In this document: positions 44,043 through 55,893 of the stretch, piece after piece
Numbering within the stretch: the first letter of the stretch is position 1
How the letters are laid out: each line of letters starts with the position of its first letter
NCBI GenBank assembly: GCA_023897205.1
Contig: JAHWDD010000012.1
Coordinates: forward strand, 806,001 to 870,000
Direction of reading: 5' to 3'
Source of the DNA: Exophiala sp. HKRS030
Lineage: Eukaryota > Ascomycota > Eurotiomycetes > Chaetothyriales > Herpotrichiellaceae
DNA length: 64,000 bases
The notes under the pieces: model-generated
Databases searched by the model: none
The model's input: only the letters and a program-made list of their open reading frames with translations
What the model was told of the DNA's origin: nothing
Position numbers and translations under genes: made by a program

Positions 44043-44909
44043 ATGGCTATCCAGTATGTCCTCTGGTACTACATGCCCTCGCTTATTGGATCAATCGTCA
44101 TGACCACGTACTTCGGTGTAGCCTCGCTCGCGCACTTGGTCCGTCTAGTCCAGACAAGGTCACGATTTTGCGTTCCTGCCGTTATTGGGGGCATCTGTAG
44201 GTCCATTTCTCCGTCAGGGTCGTTCCAAGAGCTAACTTCACTTCCAGTCGAAGCTGTCGGGCACAGTGCTCGCACTGTGGCTCACTTCCACACAGACAAG
44301 ACGCTACCTTACGCCATTCAGTCACTCCTAATCCTCCTCGGTCCGATCTTATTTGCAGCATCGACCTACATGATCCTGCAACGACTGATCCGCGCGATTA
44401 AGGGTGGCTCACATTCGCTGATCCCTTCGCATTGGATAACCAAGGTGTTTATCGGAGGCGATATGCTGTGCTTCATCATTCAAGGGGCCGGTGGCGGTGT
44501 CCTTTCAGGGGCTAAGACTCACAGTAGAGTCAAACTCGGCGAATACATTATACTGGCTGGTCTGGTCCTTCAGATAGTTGTCTTCGGCTTCTTCGTGATT
44601 GTTGCTGCTGACTTTCACTCACGCGCCCGGCATTCCCCAGCGATATCGGCAACAAACATTCCCTGGCAACGCTGCCTCTGCATATTGTACTTTATCAGCA
44701 TCCTGATCTCGGTCCGAAATATTTTCCGAGTCGTCGAGTACGTTTGGGGCTCCAGTGGATATGCTCTAAGGCATGAATGGACATTGTATATCTTTGATGG
44801 CGCGTTGATGGCAGCGGTGGTTTTAGTCTGTCTCACATGGTATTCGGTCGATTTTACTGCTCCCCGCACTGCTTCCCAACGACACAACGATGAGGAGGCG
44901 AAAAGGTGA
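44043..44909 (+). CDS. RTA1-like membrane protein
   Basis: Seven-helix membrane protein of the RTA1 (lipid-translocating exporter) family, linked in yeast to drug and lipid stress tolerance. Exons 44043-44196 and 44248-44909 give 271 residues. The 51 bp intron is a multiple of three, so unspliced DNA stays open; removing it restores the family motif IFEAVGHSARTVAHF, and it has GTAGGT, a GCTAAC branch site and CAG. Further family motifs are LPYAIQSLLILLGPILFAASTYMIL, FIGGDMLCFIIQGAGGGVL and RNIFRVVEYVWG. ATG at 44043 precedes the first helix (WYYMPSLIGSIVMTTYF). The in-frame open stretch upstream to about 43860 is not family-like. Confidence 0.92.
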   Translation: MAIQYVLWYYMPSLIGSIVMTTYFGVASLAHLVRLVQTRSRFCVPAVIGGICRSISPSGSFQELTSLPVEAVGHSARTVAHFHTDKTLPYAIQSLLILLGPILFAASTYMILQRLIRAIKGGSHSLIPSHWITKVFIGGDMLCFIIQGAGGGVLSGAKTHSRVKLGEYIILAGLVLQIVVFGFFVIVAADFHSRARHSPAISATNIPWQRCLCILYFISILISVRNIFRVVEYVWGSSGYALRHEWTLYIFDGALMAAVVLVCLTWYSVDFTAPRTASQRHNDEEAKR

Positions 44910-45529
44910 ACAATGAAATATGCCGCTGACAGTAAATTGATAGCGACAAGCTTGGAGGATCAGCAAATCAAAGATTGTAACACATATAAGGGTCTCGGTG
45001 AGATTTGACATTTGAAGGGCCAAGAGTGATACAGGAATAACTAGCTAGGTCATGTGCTATTCCCTATGGCATCTAATTGATTGATAAGTCAGCAATCAGG
45101 GCATTTGATGAGTGTAAATCGAGATCTCGTCTATTTCTCTGTTTAGGCTGTGCGGGCCATCTCCTAACATGACATTGCTGTGCCAACATCGAAACTCATT
45201 TAGTTGCAGGTCGTCTCTGATAGTATGATCTTTGTCTAGAAACCCTGGTGTCACCTGAAATTCCAGCAGCAAATTTGAAGCTTTACTGATACTTTTCTGT
45301 ATTTGGTGTAAATGTTCAAAGGCGCTGTGCCCGATGGCTGATCTACGACCGATCCTGCATTTTGAAGTCCATTGATCTTAGTCAGCTCCAGGAGACTAGA
45401 AGTTGCAACGCTTACGCGCCGAAAGTCTAGAACCTCCCAATGTTTTTACATGGTACAGGCTTTTATTTCTGTTAGGCTCGCCCAGAAGGCTGATTCGGTG
45501 AGGTTTCGAGGACGATGCCAAATCAATCT
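44910..45529. other. Convergent intergenic region, no gene seen
   Basis: About 620 bp between two 3' ends. No coding or repeat signal noted. Confidence 0.5.
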
Positions 45530-47269
45530 CTAGATTCTCGATTTCTCTTGCATTCCTCCAATGGGTACCTCTTCGATGCTCTCTGCATGACCTTTCTCCC
45601 GCATTGGCACTGCTTCAACGGAATCGCCAAAGAGTTCGCCAATGTCTTCAAGAGAACGTCCACGTGTCTCGGGAAACCACAGCCAGACTATGAAGAAAAT
45701 GACCGTGGTGATTGAGATGAAGACGATGTAATACTTCCAGCCAATTGTTGAGAAGGCTTCTGGCGCACACTGGAGGAAAATGATGGTCGCTACGAAAAGA
45801 CCCGACACTGATATAGAAAGGCCCTTGGCTCGCACGGGAGTTGGGAAGATTTCAGAAGCGTAGATGTAGGACGTCGCATCGCAGGAGACGGAGAAGAACC
45901 CAATGTGTAAGAACAGGAAGAACACTGCCGCACTGGCAGCACTTCGGTGACCCGTGCGTTGGAAGACGTCGACAGTAATGCATTCGCCAATCAGGGCGAT
46001 AACGCAGCCAGCGAAACCGAACACTGTGTCACAGTTCTCAGCTCAGCTTCTTCATAAACTCAACACGGTGCTCGGAGACCTACTCAGCATTCGAGTTCGA
46101 CCGAATTTATCAACAACCAACGCATTGATCAAGTTCCCAAAAGGGCACACAGTGATCCATCCACATTGAATGAGAAGTTGTTGGACTGTTCCGAAGCCCA
46201 AAGAAGCATACAGCGAAGGACCATAGTCTAGATGACAGAGTGTTAGTATTGCAGAGGAGTGATGCCCCAAGAGAGCCTCAAAACTTACTGTTAATGACCA
46301 AGGTCGCAGTTCCCTGAGCACCAAACATTGTGAGCCAACCAATGATACATCTCTTCCTCATAGATGGTCTTCTAAAGAGATCAAATAGAGACAGCTCTTC
46401 TTGCTTCTCGTGAAGCAACTGGCCCTGAAGCAAATTGAACTCGGCCAAGATAGCCCCTTCGTTATTGGCTAAGTTGTCCGTGTTCTCTGCGCGGACTGCC
46501 TTAAATGACTTATAAGCGTCTTCCACGCGATCATGGTCCAGTAGCCATCTCGGCGATTCTGGGAGGAAAAGTACACCCAGCGACAAGAAGAGAGGTGGGA
46601 AGCACTGGATCGCCAGCGGCAGTCGCCATTGTGCGCCGCTTGCATTGACGAAGTAGAAGCCCAGCCCTACCCAGCTTGCCAGAGAATAGCCCACACAGAT
46701 CAAAACTCCATGCATACCTACGAGCCAGCCTCGGATCCGGGGAGGAGATATCTCGGACTGATAAAGAGGTACAAGAGTGACCAGGGCACCTGGCGACTTT
46801 GTTAAGAGTTATCCAATTGCCGTGAGTGGGTGCAGAGAACTCACCTATTCCGAAACCGGTCACGAATCGCATGGCGATGTACATACCAATATTGACGCTG
46901 CCAGATTGGAGAGCACCTCCGATGAAGGTGATTACTGACGCGAACAGAATGGCTTTTCTCCGGCCTAGCCAATCTGCAGATTTGATGCATGAAAGACACC
47001 CGAAAAGACCTCCAGCTTGATAGAGTCCATTAATGGCGCCAATGAGGTCTGTCGCGTTGGACCGTGTGTCGAGAGCAAAATAACTGATGAAGGAGGGTTG
47101 TCCCAAAGTCGTAGCGATAATACTGCTGCAGTATCCGTAGGTGAGCGAGCCAAGTGCAACGAAGAGCACGATCTAAGCAGGTACGTAGTTTAGCATTTAG
47201 AGTTTCTAGAAAGGCCGAGAGTAATGAGTGACTTACCAGGAGCCGAACTAAAGAGGGTGAGATCGCCAT
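45530..47269 (-). CDS. MFS sugar transporter (hexose/lactose permease-like)
   Basis: Sugar porter with several exons; the first is 47269-47237 (MAISPSLVRLL) and the last ends at 45530. The assembled reading shows SLTYGYCSSIIATTLGQPSFISYF (helix 1), LIGAINGLYQAGGLFGCLS with ADWLGRRKAI (sugar porter loop 2-3), RFVTGFGIGALVTLVPLYQSEISPPRIRGWL, PESPRWLLD after helix 6, a helix 7 region near CGWITVCPFGNLINALVVDKFGRTR, and WFPETRGRSLEDIGELF near the end. These are all sugar-porter signatures. At least five introns are inferred. Tail of RTA1-gene-facing side; upstream DNA is 2 kb long without a gene. The substrate cannot be read; the PESPRWL and PETRGRSLEDI forms are common to fungal hexose, quinate and lactose carriers. 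Confidence 0.9.
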
Positions 47270-49265
47270 TGTGGAAGTTAGGAGGACACAAAATACAAGG
47301 TCGACAACGGCCAGATAAAGGATTCAGAAAGTATGAGGAAATTGCTCGTTTCCTTGCACTTAGTAGAGAGAAGAACTGGGGTAATCTGGGGTCTGGGCAG
47401 TTTTATAGGAAAAAATTCGGAAGGGAGGCCGAGAAGAGTGCACGAATATGTGAGAGAGAACAATTAACAGGGTCTCCGAGCCCGGTGCCCCAGAACAGGG
47501 TACGAGGTACTCTATCAACGTTGGTTGGGGAAGAGGAAAAAGCGAATGCTCTTCTTCGTGAGTCTAGAAGCTGAATCGCTGTTACGTTCGGAGCGGTCTA
47601 CGAACCTTGTCGTGTTGGTAGTTTTGTGTAGTCCAGCAAGAGACCCATCCAGGCTTTCCATTTCCAACCCCGGTAACTGCGGAGTTGCAAAAGACTTACA
47701 ATTTTGTGGAGCGAAATGTTGTATTTGAAGACTTTAGTTTTGATTGTGGCGACATGACCCGAATATGTGGGATCGGCACTTTTCGCTAGCACAGTTGTGG
47801 TAAAGTTTGTCTAACTGGATATATGAGGACGTTTTCCGACAGCTTCTGATTGCGCACAAAAATCCAGGAGAGAAGGCGGCTGCTTTCATTCAGTGCCAGG
47901 GCAATCTTCTGATGACACTTAACATGAGTGGTCAGGTGAGCAAAGGCTACAGACCTGTAATGCTTATTCTTCCAGTCATACAGTCCCGACTAGTGGTGTG
48001 TGGTTACTACTTGATCCGCCCGCGAAGAACTTTATCTCAGGACAATCCGGTAAATGCGTCCCATGCTGTAATAACCCGGCAAATTTGGCTTGGGAACTTG
48101 ATCAACTTCAAGCGTGTGCAACAAGGTTGACACGGCCTGCAGGGCCGACCGAGCTCCCTGAGACACCGACCCACTCTTCGGCGCAGGGATCGCCTTCTTC
48201 GGCGTGCAGCCCGATATTCAGGATTGGATGTCCTGGTGCTGGCTGTGCAAGGGCGAAACCAGAGCCTCGGGATTAACAATATTGAGCGTATGAACGGGAT
48301 GTAAAATAAATGGTTCACGCATAGCTTCTCATGTGGGTTCATCTGGCTTCTTGAGGCTGCTCCATCTCGCCGCTGAGTCTGGCCAAACTCAAGATTAGGT
48401 CTTTATGCTTGACTCCTCTATGAATGCGAAGAGGGCAAAAACGCCAATCTCCAGTTCGCTCTTATCATAGACACATTGGTTCAGTTGTTGTTTTTTACTG
48501 CTCGAGAAACTCGCTTTCATGTTAATTGGTTAAGATATACAAGTTGATTGTCTTCCATCAAGGGGGTGTTTTTAATGCATAATAGAGATGACTTGGATAT
48601 AATGAAAGATTGCCGGATGTGGAATCTAGGAAACTTCTCTCCATAGACTTCTTCATACTTCATGTGGACATGGTGACCCTTCTTCTGGTCTTGCCGGAAG
48701 CTCTTTTTAAGCAATGTCATAGAAAGAATTGCTAAACACCAGAGTGGAAAAATGTGCAGAGCTATCACTTGCAAGTGTTCAGGAAATAAAAAATCTCTGC
48801 AAAGGCGCTAAAACGATATTCAAGTATCACTTTGGTGTTGTCCATACCCTTCTCTAATGGGTGACAACGATCTCGACTCAAAAAGAACATACCCAATCAG
48901 TGTTCGACTGTTCGCTTCTGGAGCTTGAGCCTCTATTTTAGGACTTGTTAATCAGGCCTTACGCGAGACTGCCGTAACAGGATAATCACTCCATGGATTC
49001 GAATTCTGCAAGTTTCGTATTTCTATTTCGAACCATGAAACATAGCATTATCTAGTAGAAACTTTTCAATAATTTGACATGTCTGAAATGAAGCGAATTC
49101 CGATAGATATGTTTTGCCTTTGCCCAGCAATCTAGCCGACTGCTCGATCAGAACTCAAGCCATGAAGAAATCGCTCAATACTGCAGCCTTCATGTCATCC
49201 TTCTTTATGCGTTCATGCTATTCAGGCAACAGTGAATAAAATTCATGAGCTTGTTTTGATTTAAC
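47270..49265. other. Long intergenic region without a recognised gene
   Basis: About 2 kb. The frame near 48100-48280 has higher G+C and regular third positions on both strands but no domain I recognise. Elsewhere AT-rich. No transposon features seen. Confidence 0.45.
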
Positions 49266-51154
49266 TTACTTGATTAAGACTGTCTTTGGTTCCGTAAACG
49301 AACGAAGGGCCTGGATCAAAGAAATTTAGTAATCATCTTATCAGAGTAAATCTGATAGCGACGACTCACATATTCACCGAATTCTCTGCCTATGCCTGAT
49401 ATTTTCTTTCCTCCAAAAGGTGCCTGGATATTCATCTGGAAAGTCGCAAGCATCAGCCCCTATGGTTTTCGTGAAGGAGAAGGGGGAATTCGGACGTAAG
49501 AGATGCAATTAATCCCGCAAACCCCTGAGTCGATGTTGCTCGACACCCTTAGCGCGCGAGTGATGTCCCTCGTGAAGACACCGGCCATTAACCCAAACTC
49601 TGTATCATTAGCCAATTTAACCACTTCTTCCTCGGTCTCAAAAGTCTTGATGACTGCCACGGGTCCAAATACTTCATTCTTATAGATCTCCGCGTCGGGC
49701 CGGGGATTAAGAAATACGGCTGGTTCCATGAAGCAACCAGAATCACCGTGTCTAACACCACCAACGACCAAGTCGGCTTCTATTTTACCCTTTTCGATCA
49801 TTGCTTCGACTCTAGCAAAGCTGGATGCGTCGGCGAGGGGCCCAAGAGTCGTCTCGAAATCCTGAGGGTCACCAAGCCGCGAGGCAGCTTCTTTCATTCT
49901 CTCGCTGTATGCATCGATAAATTGTTGGGAGATGGTTTGTTGGACGTAGACTCGAGATGCCGCTACACAAACTTGACCAGATCGCGCTAGAATTCCGTTG
50001 ATTGTCCTGCCATTAGTCCTGTTAGCGCCGTGTATCAACCTCGTCCACGATTATATTGCCTACCAAGTGAGAGCATTTTCGATATTTGCATCTTCGAAAA
50101 TTACAGCCGGGCTCTTGCCTCCTGTGATAACAAGTTAGCTGCCAACTTGCTGGACCGTCCTATAGCTTAGTCACTCACCAAGCTCAAGGGTGACTCTTTT
50201 GAGATTACTTTCTGCGGCGGCTATCTGGATTTTCTTTCCAGTCGCGACACTACCAGTGAAGCTCACCTTTATACCATACACGTCGTCAGTATTCTTGATA
50301 TCTGCTACTGGAGCCGAGCTAGAGTGTGGGAAGAGAGCTTTACCTTCCGTACACGCATATGCCTTGCAAAAAGTGCCCCAGTTCTTCCGTCTCCAGTAAC
50401 AACCTGGACCACACCCTTGGGAAACCCGGCTTCCTCAAACAAAGGAGCGAGCGCCAGCGATCCGAGCGGGCTTTTCTCTGAGGGTTTGATTATCAACACA
50501 TTGCCAGTGGCTAGGCAGGGAGCGGCCTTGATGATGAAGGACGCCACTGGTGAGTTATATGGGTTTATTCCAACGCACACGCTACTCGCTATTTCAGTTT
50601 CTTACTTAGCTATGACACATAGACAACGAAAGACTCACCCCAAAGGCTCATGCCGTACTAATTTCACAAATCCGTCATCTGCAGGGTAGTAGTCACCCTT
50701 TTGCTTGTCGGTCCATCCAGCTTATCGTCGTTTAACGGAATCCAATCTTGACCAGATTAAGGATCTACTTACAGTAGTATAACAGATTGTTTTTGATATA
50801 CGTCTTCTCGCGTGAAGGGATCAACGAAATAGGGTTCCCAGTTGTGAGTGAATCCAATGTCAAAATATCAACCAGCCTGTCCTCTAGAATGTCAGCAAGG
50901 CGACGCAGACATTCAGACCTTTGTGCCGCCGTGAAAGTGCTCCAAGGCCCTCTGAAGGCGGCTTCTGCAGCTGCTACCGCGGCATTGACGTCCTCTGGGC
51001 CACCAATAGGCACTGCATCGGCAACGACAGTGTCATCCTTGGGATTGTGTAGGACATATGTCTGCTCGGATATCGGCTTGGCATATTGGCCATCGATGTA
51101 GAACCTGGTCAAGTGCCTTGGGCTTGGTGTCTTCTGTTTTGCTGTTCCCATCAT
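49266..51154 (-). CDS. Aldehyde dehydrogenase
   Basis: NAD(P)-dependent dehydrogenase of the ALDH superfamily with about eight exons (ATG at 51154, TAA at 49268-49266). The spliced reading runs FYIDGQYAKP near the start, GVCVGINPYNSPVASFIIKAAPCLATGN, IIKPSEKSPLGS, VSFTGSVATGKKIQ, the general base Glu in TLELGGKSPAVIFEDANIENALTW, the nucleophile in ARSGQVCVAASRVYV, EVFGPVAVIKTF, and QAPFGGKKISGIGREFGEY, ending ALRSFTEPKTVLIK. Every fold element is present. The last exons are short and use donors GTCCGA and GTGAGT. It diverges from the alcohol dehydrogenase gene across 783 bp, and the pair could turn an alcohol into an acid. It belongs to the general NAD aldehyde dehydrogenases, not the SSADH subgroup at 12627. 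Confidence 0.9.
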
Positions 51155-51937
51155 CAGTATACACGTGTAGGAAGTAGTTTGTTTTCGAAAAGTTTTGTCC
51201 TTAGCAGCGAATCGCAATGCGTGGAAGGCTGAATTCGAATGAGAACATGTGCTAGTATTCAGGTAAATAACTCTTGTATAGATATTCAGGGACATGCGGT
51301 CCTTGAGCAAAGCCAATACTCAATTTGTCTTGCATGGTAGGCTCCGACCATCTCCCTGACTAATTAAGCATTCTCCAGACCGAAAGTGTCATGAGTCTAC
51401 TCTGTAACCGAACAATGAACTCTCGTAAGCCCACTCAGTTGCTGTGTCATCGATAAGAATGACAGACACGAACACCGTGGATCCTTGAAGCTGTGCGCGC
51501 TCATTGGACAATCTAAGCTCGGGCTCTCTCAGCGTTCCCTCCAATTGCCAAGGGAGTTTCGGCATCTCGAACCGCCCAGCTCCACGGCGTCGGTCTCCGC
51601 ACCGTCATGACGGCATTTGCTTCCAAATCCCTTCACAACGACCTGTCGATCTTCCAAGAAGTACGACAATCAGTCGCTATGCCTTCAGGGCGGATCCTCG
51701 GTGAGGCCAGGATCTCGAGCCTCGTCTCATTTACCGAGCTCCCAGAGGCCCACGCTGCCGTTAGCCTGTGGAGAGACTAGCGTGATATGTCTTCGCTTCA
51801 CTCGCGGGCCTTAACGCCCGCTAAAGCCGATTTATCTGGATGATGACTTGATTCCCAAGTGGAAGCTGTGTAGGTAGTGCCATCGTATCCTAATTTCCTG
51901 TAGCAAAACCTGAATTCTCAGACGCCCAGAGAAAAAA
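51155..51937. promoter_or_regulatory. Divergent promoter region (aldehyde dehydrogenase / alcohol dehydrogenase)
   Basis: Region of 783 bp between two diverging dehydrogenase genes; both promoters lie here, so co-regulation is likely. No specific operator is claimed. Confidence 0.5.
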
Positions 51938-53301
51938 ATGCGAAACTCGAGTCTCAACGAGGAAAAACACGTTAAACAAGCCGCACAACACCAAGACTCT
52001 AAAATGAATGCCGTAATATTCAACGGACCTCGGAAGATAGACGTCGAAAAACGCCCCAAGCCCACTCTTAGAGATCCTACAGATGCTATTGTCAAGGTGA
52101 CTTCCGCAGGCATCTGCGGTTCGGAACTGCATATGTATCGAGGTCATCAGAAGACGGCAACAGGGCATATCATGGTAAGTACAGAACGAACTTATACTTT
52201 GAGCTGGCGATCTTTTCTGACAGAATGATCTTTTACATTTTGGCAGGGTCATGAGTTTGTAGGGTTTATCGAAGAAGTAGGATCAGACGTACGAAGTTTC
52301 CAAGTTGGCCAGAAGGTTGTTTGTACGTTCTCTCCGGTCTGGTAAGTATCAAGTTCCAGACAGGCTAGCTTGTGATACCCAAAATATCCAATCATCTGAC
52401 TTGAACCAGCATGTGCTGCTGGTTCTGTGAGCATGGCTACAGCAATCGATGTCCCGAGGGCCTGGCACCATTTGGCACACAGGGTTTAGCAGGAGGACAA
52501 GCAGAGTACGTTCGGGTACCGTTTGCGGATGGCACGTTGAAATCGACGCCAGAGGGGGTTGATGACGAACTCTTGATCATGATGTGCGATATATTCCCCA
52601 CGGGACACTACGGCGCCATGAGAGCCATCGAATGTTTCCGCTCCTCAGATCTGGTGAATGGTAATCATTACACTGACCTCGATTCGCCAAAACGTAGCGG
52701 ATTGTCGAAGTCGCAATCGTTAGAAGAAGCGGTCTTCGTGTGTCTAGGGTGTGGCCCAGTTGGACTCTGCGCCATTTTGACGGCGCGGTCCAAAGGGGTG
52801 AGAACGATCTACGTTGTCGATAGTGTCGATGATCGACTGGACCAGGCGGCGAAACTCGGCGGTATTCCACTCAAGCTGGGTCGAGACGACGTACAAGCGA
52901 AGGTTATGAAGGCGACGCAAGGTCGCGGCGCTGACGCAGTCATTGAAGTTGTTGGAAACAACGCGGCACTGAGATCAGCATTCGATCTTCTCCGGCCTTG
53001 TGGCGTTCTGTCATCTATTGGGTTTCACCAGGGAGACCTACCATTCACAGCGCTTGAATGCTACCAGAAGAATTTGAAGTGAGGCATTGTTCCCCTAATA
53101 ACGCCCATAGCTAATGTTTCTAGCATCAATCTCGGCAGAGCACCCGTGAGAACAGTCTTCGACGAGGCGATGGAAGTGGTGGCGGCGAATAAGGAGAAGC
53201 TTGCCAGCATGGTCACGCATCGTCTCCCATTATCAAAAGCGGCTTACGGGTACGAGATCTTCGAGAAGCAGCTTGCCAGAAAAGTCATCCTGGTGCCGTG
53301 A
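51938..53301 (+). CDS. Zinc-dependent alcohol dehydrogenase (MDR superfamily)
   Basis: Medium-chain dehydrogenase with four exons: 51938-52174, then about 52246-52341, 52410-53081 and 53125-53301. The catalytic zinc site is CGSELHMYRGH with GHEFVGFIEEVG (Cys, His, Glu). The structural-zinc lobe is CMCCWFCEHGYSNRC. The Rossmann site is LGCGPVGLCAILTA, followed by VDSVDDRLDQAAKLGG. The reading ends AARKVILVP-like (LARKVILVP). A later ATG at 52003 (MNAVIFNGPRKID) aligns best with family starts, so the first 22 residues are uncertain. This branch is the fungal Zn-ADH group related to formaldehyde/threonine dehydrogenase; a role on a terpene alcohol is inference from the neighbouring AtuA. About 15 extra residues (NHYTDLDSPKRSG) sit before the Rossmann fold. 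Confidence 0.9.
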
Positions 53302-53818
53302 AAGACGGAAAAGAATTCTATGCGGTGATGGAAGAACATCCTTTCGTGTATGCATAATTTTGATTTGATTTACTGATACTATAGCTATTCTGGATGGCCC
53401 CATTGGTGTGCTATTTCTTCACTAGCAAAGTACTTGTAGATCTATATATATTAGATGCTTAGGGTATATCCACGTGATCTCGACGATTTTGGCAGCTCAG
53501 ACCCTAAGCCAAAGAATTCTAAGGGAAGGAAGAGAGACAACATGATGTTCTGGATCGTATTTGGTTGCTTTGTTTCCCACCCTGATGTCGACCAACGAGG
53601 TAGAAAAGCTGGAAGTTGCTAGCGCTCGGCAGCGGCACCGATGGTGGGTCTCGGCTTAAAAAGCCACCGCAAAAACAGTCCTAAGCGGACACGTACAGGC
53701 CATTGAGAGCTAGGCAGAAATCGGGATCCTATTTGCGATATGCTCGTAGTCAGGTGTGGCGAGAATCAAATCGTGAAATCTCACGAGGATAGCCAGTCGA
53801 GCTTCTTCCCGAGTTGTT
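53302..53818. other. Intergenic region, promoter of the AtuA-like gene
   Basis: About 500 bp between two co-directional genes. No other gene seen. Confidence 0.45.
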
Positions 53819-55750
53819 ATGTACTGCTGTCACTCCCAGAAGAGACTTGGTGAGTGGATCGACGATCTCGAGATGATCAGCAAAGGCCCTATACGCATTG
53901 GAAATGTCTCCGGTGCAACGGGCGACATGCCAGGCGCCATGGCTAGAATGGTTGCGGAAAGCAATGTGGACGTGATTACAGGCGACTGGCTCTCTGAAAT
54001 GAACATTGCTTGGAATGCGATAACCAAGAAGGAGAGTCCAGAGCTTGGGTATGAGAACGGTTTCTATGAACAACTCGAAGAGTGTATCGACGATATCATA
54101 GCGAAAGGTATCAGGGTCATTACCAACGCTGGAGCCTTGAACACGCAATCTTTGACCCGAAAAGTACGAGAGCTCCTCGAAGCAAAGGGACACGGCCAGA
54201 TAATCGTGGCTGCTGTCCTAGGCGACGACATCTCAAACCTGTTGAAGGACTCAAATCGGCGACAAGACTTGCATTTCCCTCACTTGGATCACACCGACCT
54301 GTCTCTGGATGATTGGGAACTGGAACCGTTTTCCGGAAATGCGTACATCGGCTGTCGAGGCATTGTCGAAGCACTGAAATCGGGTGCAAGCATTGTAATT
54401 TGTGGGCGTTGTACGGACGCTTCCCCTGTTATGGGGGCTGCAGCATGGCATTTTGGGTGGAGTATGGAAGAGCAATATGATGAGCTTGCAGGAGCATTGC
54501 TGGCAGGGCATTTGATCGAGTGTGGTGCCTATGTCGTTGGGGCCAACTTCTCTGGCTTCAAAGACTTTCTGGACGACTTGGTAGATGTGGCCTTTCCAAT
54601 TGCCGAAATAGATGCCCAAGGCCGGTGTGTCATCACCAAAAGTTCGACAGGGGGCGGGCATGTTACAGCTGAAACAGTCAAAGCGCAGACGCTGTATGAG
54701 CTGCAAGGCCACCTCTACCTGAACCCTGATGTCGTGGCGGATCTCTCTATGATTCAGATTGAGGATGAGCAGGATTTCCCGAATCGAGTTCGGGTTACGG
54801 GAATAGTCGGCCATCCACCTCCGCCAACCACCAAAGCGATGTTCGCGGCGCCAGGAGGGTATCAAGCAGAAGCGACTTTCTTCATCAACGGACTTGACGT
54901 TGATGCAAAAGCACAGATGATGAAGAATCAACTCCAACATATCTTCAGAAAGAACAAGTTCAGCAAGCTGAGTATCGAGCTGTATGGGTCAGAAGTCAAA
55001 AATCCGGATAGCCAACAGGCAGGAACTGTCCAATTGCGAATCTTTGCGCAAGCCCGAGAAAAAAGGGATATTGTTGCTCGCAACTTCAAGACTCCAATCT
55101 ATGCTCTGAGAATGCAGAGTTACCCAGGCTACCACATGAACCTTGACTTTAGAACAATGGATCCAAAGCCGTTCATGGAAATCTTTCCGGCAATTATTCC
55201 ACTCTCTGCGATCCAGCATCAGGTTGACTTGGGAGACGGAGAGCTGATCGACATCAAAGCCCCAAGTAAAACAGCAGAGTACCCAACTATTAGGCCTTCC
55301 TACGAGACAGAAAACCCGGTCGATCTGGCCTCACTTGGAGTAACAGTGCAGGCACCGCTTGGTAGCATTGTCCACGCAAGGTCGGGAGACAAAGCGGACA
55401 ACACAAATGTCGGTTTCTTTGTTCGGCATGAAGATGAATATGCATGGCTTAGAACGATCCTCACGGTGGAGAAGATTAAGATACTGTTTGGCCAAGACTG
55501 GTTCAAATGCAACCCTTCTCGAAGAGTTGAGCGAGTGGAATTTCCGAAGATACTAGCAGTACATTTGTAAGTACCCTCCTGATTGGCCAAAACTGACGTG
55601 CTGATCATATGAAGTCGAGTTCTTGACAATCTTTCCGGCGGTATTGCATCTTCTGATCGAATCGATGGACTCGGCAAGGGTATCGGTGAATATTTGAGAA
55701 GTAGATATGTAGACATCCCAGCCAGATTTTTGGAACGTGGCTGCATATAG
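53819..55750 (+). CDS. AtuA-like protein (DUF1446, acyclic terpene utilisation family)
   Basis: Two exons, 53819-55566 and 55615-55750, giving 627 residues. Related to AtuA of Pseudomonas citronellolis, required for growth on citronellol and geraniol but of unproven reaction. The N-terminal DUF1446 region begins PIRIGNVSGATGD and contains VDVITGDWLSEMNIAW, GIRVITNAGALN, GRCTDASPVMGAAAW and KSSTGGGHVTAETVKAQ. The C-terminal ferredoxin-like domain begins APLGSIVHARSGDKADNTNVGFF and ends PARFLERGCI, which is the family ending. ATG at 53819 is the outer start; the conserved part begins at 53873 (MISKGPIRIG), which may be the real start. Downstream of Zn-ADH on the same strand, and convergent with the regulator at 55894 across 143 bp. 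The domain family is common in fungi, so terpene use is not proven. Confidence 0.88.
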
Positions 55751-55893
55751 CGTGTAAGGTCTGCTAATTCAATTTTCACCGCCAGAGCTTATAATGATGG
55801 ATATCTTTCTCAGCCTATTGAGCAACAAGCAGAGCCATTTGCCTGAGGCAACAACTATGTCAAACAAATGCGTATTGCAAGACTCTCGCTGGT

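Noticed and set aside
47998..48276. GC-richer open frame in the 2 kb gap
   Set aside because: Both strands are open with similar quality, no family recognised and no proper upstream exon; kept as unannotated intergenic DNA.
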